From NCBI RefSeq assembly GCF_011602085.1, contig NZ_JAAONY010000002.1:1-64000 (forward strand): a DNA stretch of 64,000 nt. Direction: 5' to 3'. The notes beneath the pieces are model-generated. The model was not told the DNA's origin, did no database searches, and worked only from the letters and a program-made list of their open reading frames with translations. The stretch is from Pseudoteredinibacter isoporae (GTDB lineage Bacteria; Pseudomonadota; Gammaproteobacteria; Pseudomonadales; Cellvibrionaceae). Positions 63,850 through 64,000 of this stretch are shown here, in pieces. The position numbers and the translations under genes were made by a program. Positions within the stretch are counted from its first letter, which is position 1. Every line of letters starts with the position of its first letter.

Positions 63850-64000
63850 GGTGTTTTTTGCTCCAACACAGCAGGCATTTGTTTTACCCAAATCGCCTGG
63901 TTTCCTGGTATGTGGTAATTGTGGCAGGCCACACAATCAAGTGGCGCAGCGTGCTCGGCTTGATCGTCGTGACATTGCAAACAGTTCTCGCGACCTGGAA
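63846..64000 (-). CDS. C-terminal end of a multiheme cytochrome (partial)
   Basis: Only the last 51 codons are inside the window. They show CLQCH and CVACH, two haem c motifs, with HDDQAEHAAPLDCVACHNYH between, and end TGA overlapping the next gene's ATG by 3 bp. It is therefore another c-type multiheme protein at the head of, or inside, the same operon. The full size, haem count and signal peptide lie beyond the window edge. Confidence 0.85.
   Translation of the reverse strand, partial: PGRENCLQCHDDQAEHAAPLDCVACHNYHIPGNQAIWVKQMPAVLEQKTP

Overview
The window reads as chromosome of a free-living, non-enteric gammaproteobacterium, probably aerobic and aquatic or marine. The basis is gene content: an ETF/ETF-quinone oxidoreductase set, cobalamin-dependent MetH, NfuA, DUF1285, DUF2788 and DUF4823 proteins typical of Pseudomonas/Marinobacter/Cellvibrio-like lineages, a haloalkane dehalogenase, a TonB siderophore receptor and sigma54 signalling. 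Genus cannot be decided from the sequence alone. No tRNA, rRNA, transposase, CRISPR array or prophage was seen.

Region by region. 0-3 kb: a dehalogenase operon on the minus strand (haloalkane dehalogenase, a 93-aa unknown, and an ABM-family monooxygenase gene broken by one in-frame TGA) with a divergent LysR regulator. 3.6-7.9 kb: an overlapping three-gene plus-strand operon of two lipoproteins and a multi-pass coiled-coil membrane protein, none of which I can assign. 8-12 kb: accessory debris and singletons (DsbB-like protein, S41 protease remnant, two secreted beta-propeller proteins, a 56-aa membrane ORF). 12.5-14.8 kb: an exported catalase-peroxidase KatG. 14.9-22.4 kb: a MacB-type efflux operon (adaptor, ATPase, FtsX permease) divergent from a sigma54 response regulator/histidine kinase pair. 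The intergenic region carries a near-perfect -24/-12 promoter and three spaced palindromes that look like the regulator's enhancer sites. 22.5-24.6 kb: TonB siderophore receptor. 25.0-28.4 kb: a PotD-like periplasmic protein translationally coupled to a GGDEF-EAL membrane protein, matching the NspS-MbaA polyamine/c-di-GMP pair of Vibrio cholerae. 28.6-34.7 kb: FGGY kinase, glycerol-3-phosphate dehydrogenase, alkyl-DHAP-synthase-like flavoprotein and an AraC regulator, with a 17-bp tandem repeat in the control region. 34.7-37.7 kb: ClbS/DfsB-like protein, a histidine-kinase-like protein that has lost its phospho-acceptor His, and DUF2788. 37.9-43.9 kb: helical lipoprotein, etfBA, ETF-QO, DUF1285 and DUF4823. 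44-48.5 kb: a small broken gene with its own terminator, LysR/azoreductase, an orphan ModA with a 60-aa partner, and NfuA. 48.8-52.5 kb: metH.

52.6-64 kb is the most unusual part. On the minus strand, one dense gene train encodes a multiheme cytochrome (partial, at the window edge), a lipoprotein with two GlcG/HbpS-type domains, an outer-membrane beta-barrel, a decaheme cytochrome fused to an LVIVD-repeat beta-propeller, a cytochrome c554-like multiheme protein, a membrane-anchored PP2C phosphatase, and then a tail-anchored double-FHA protein. Cytochromes plus barrel plus lipoprotein resemble the parts list of a trans-outer-membrane electron conduit, but the combination matches no described system I can name.
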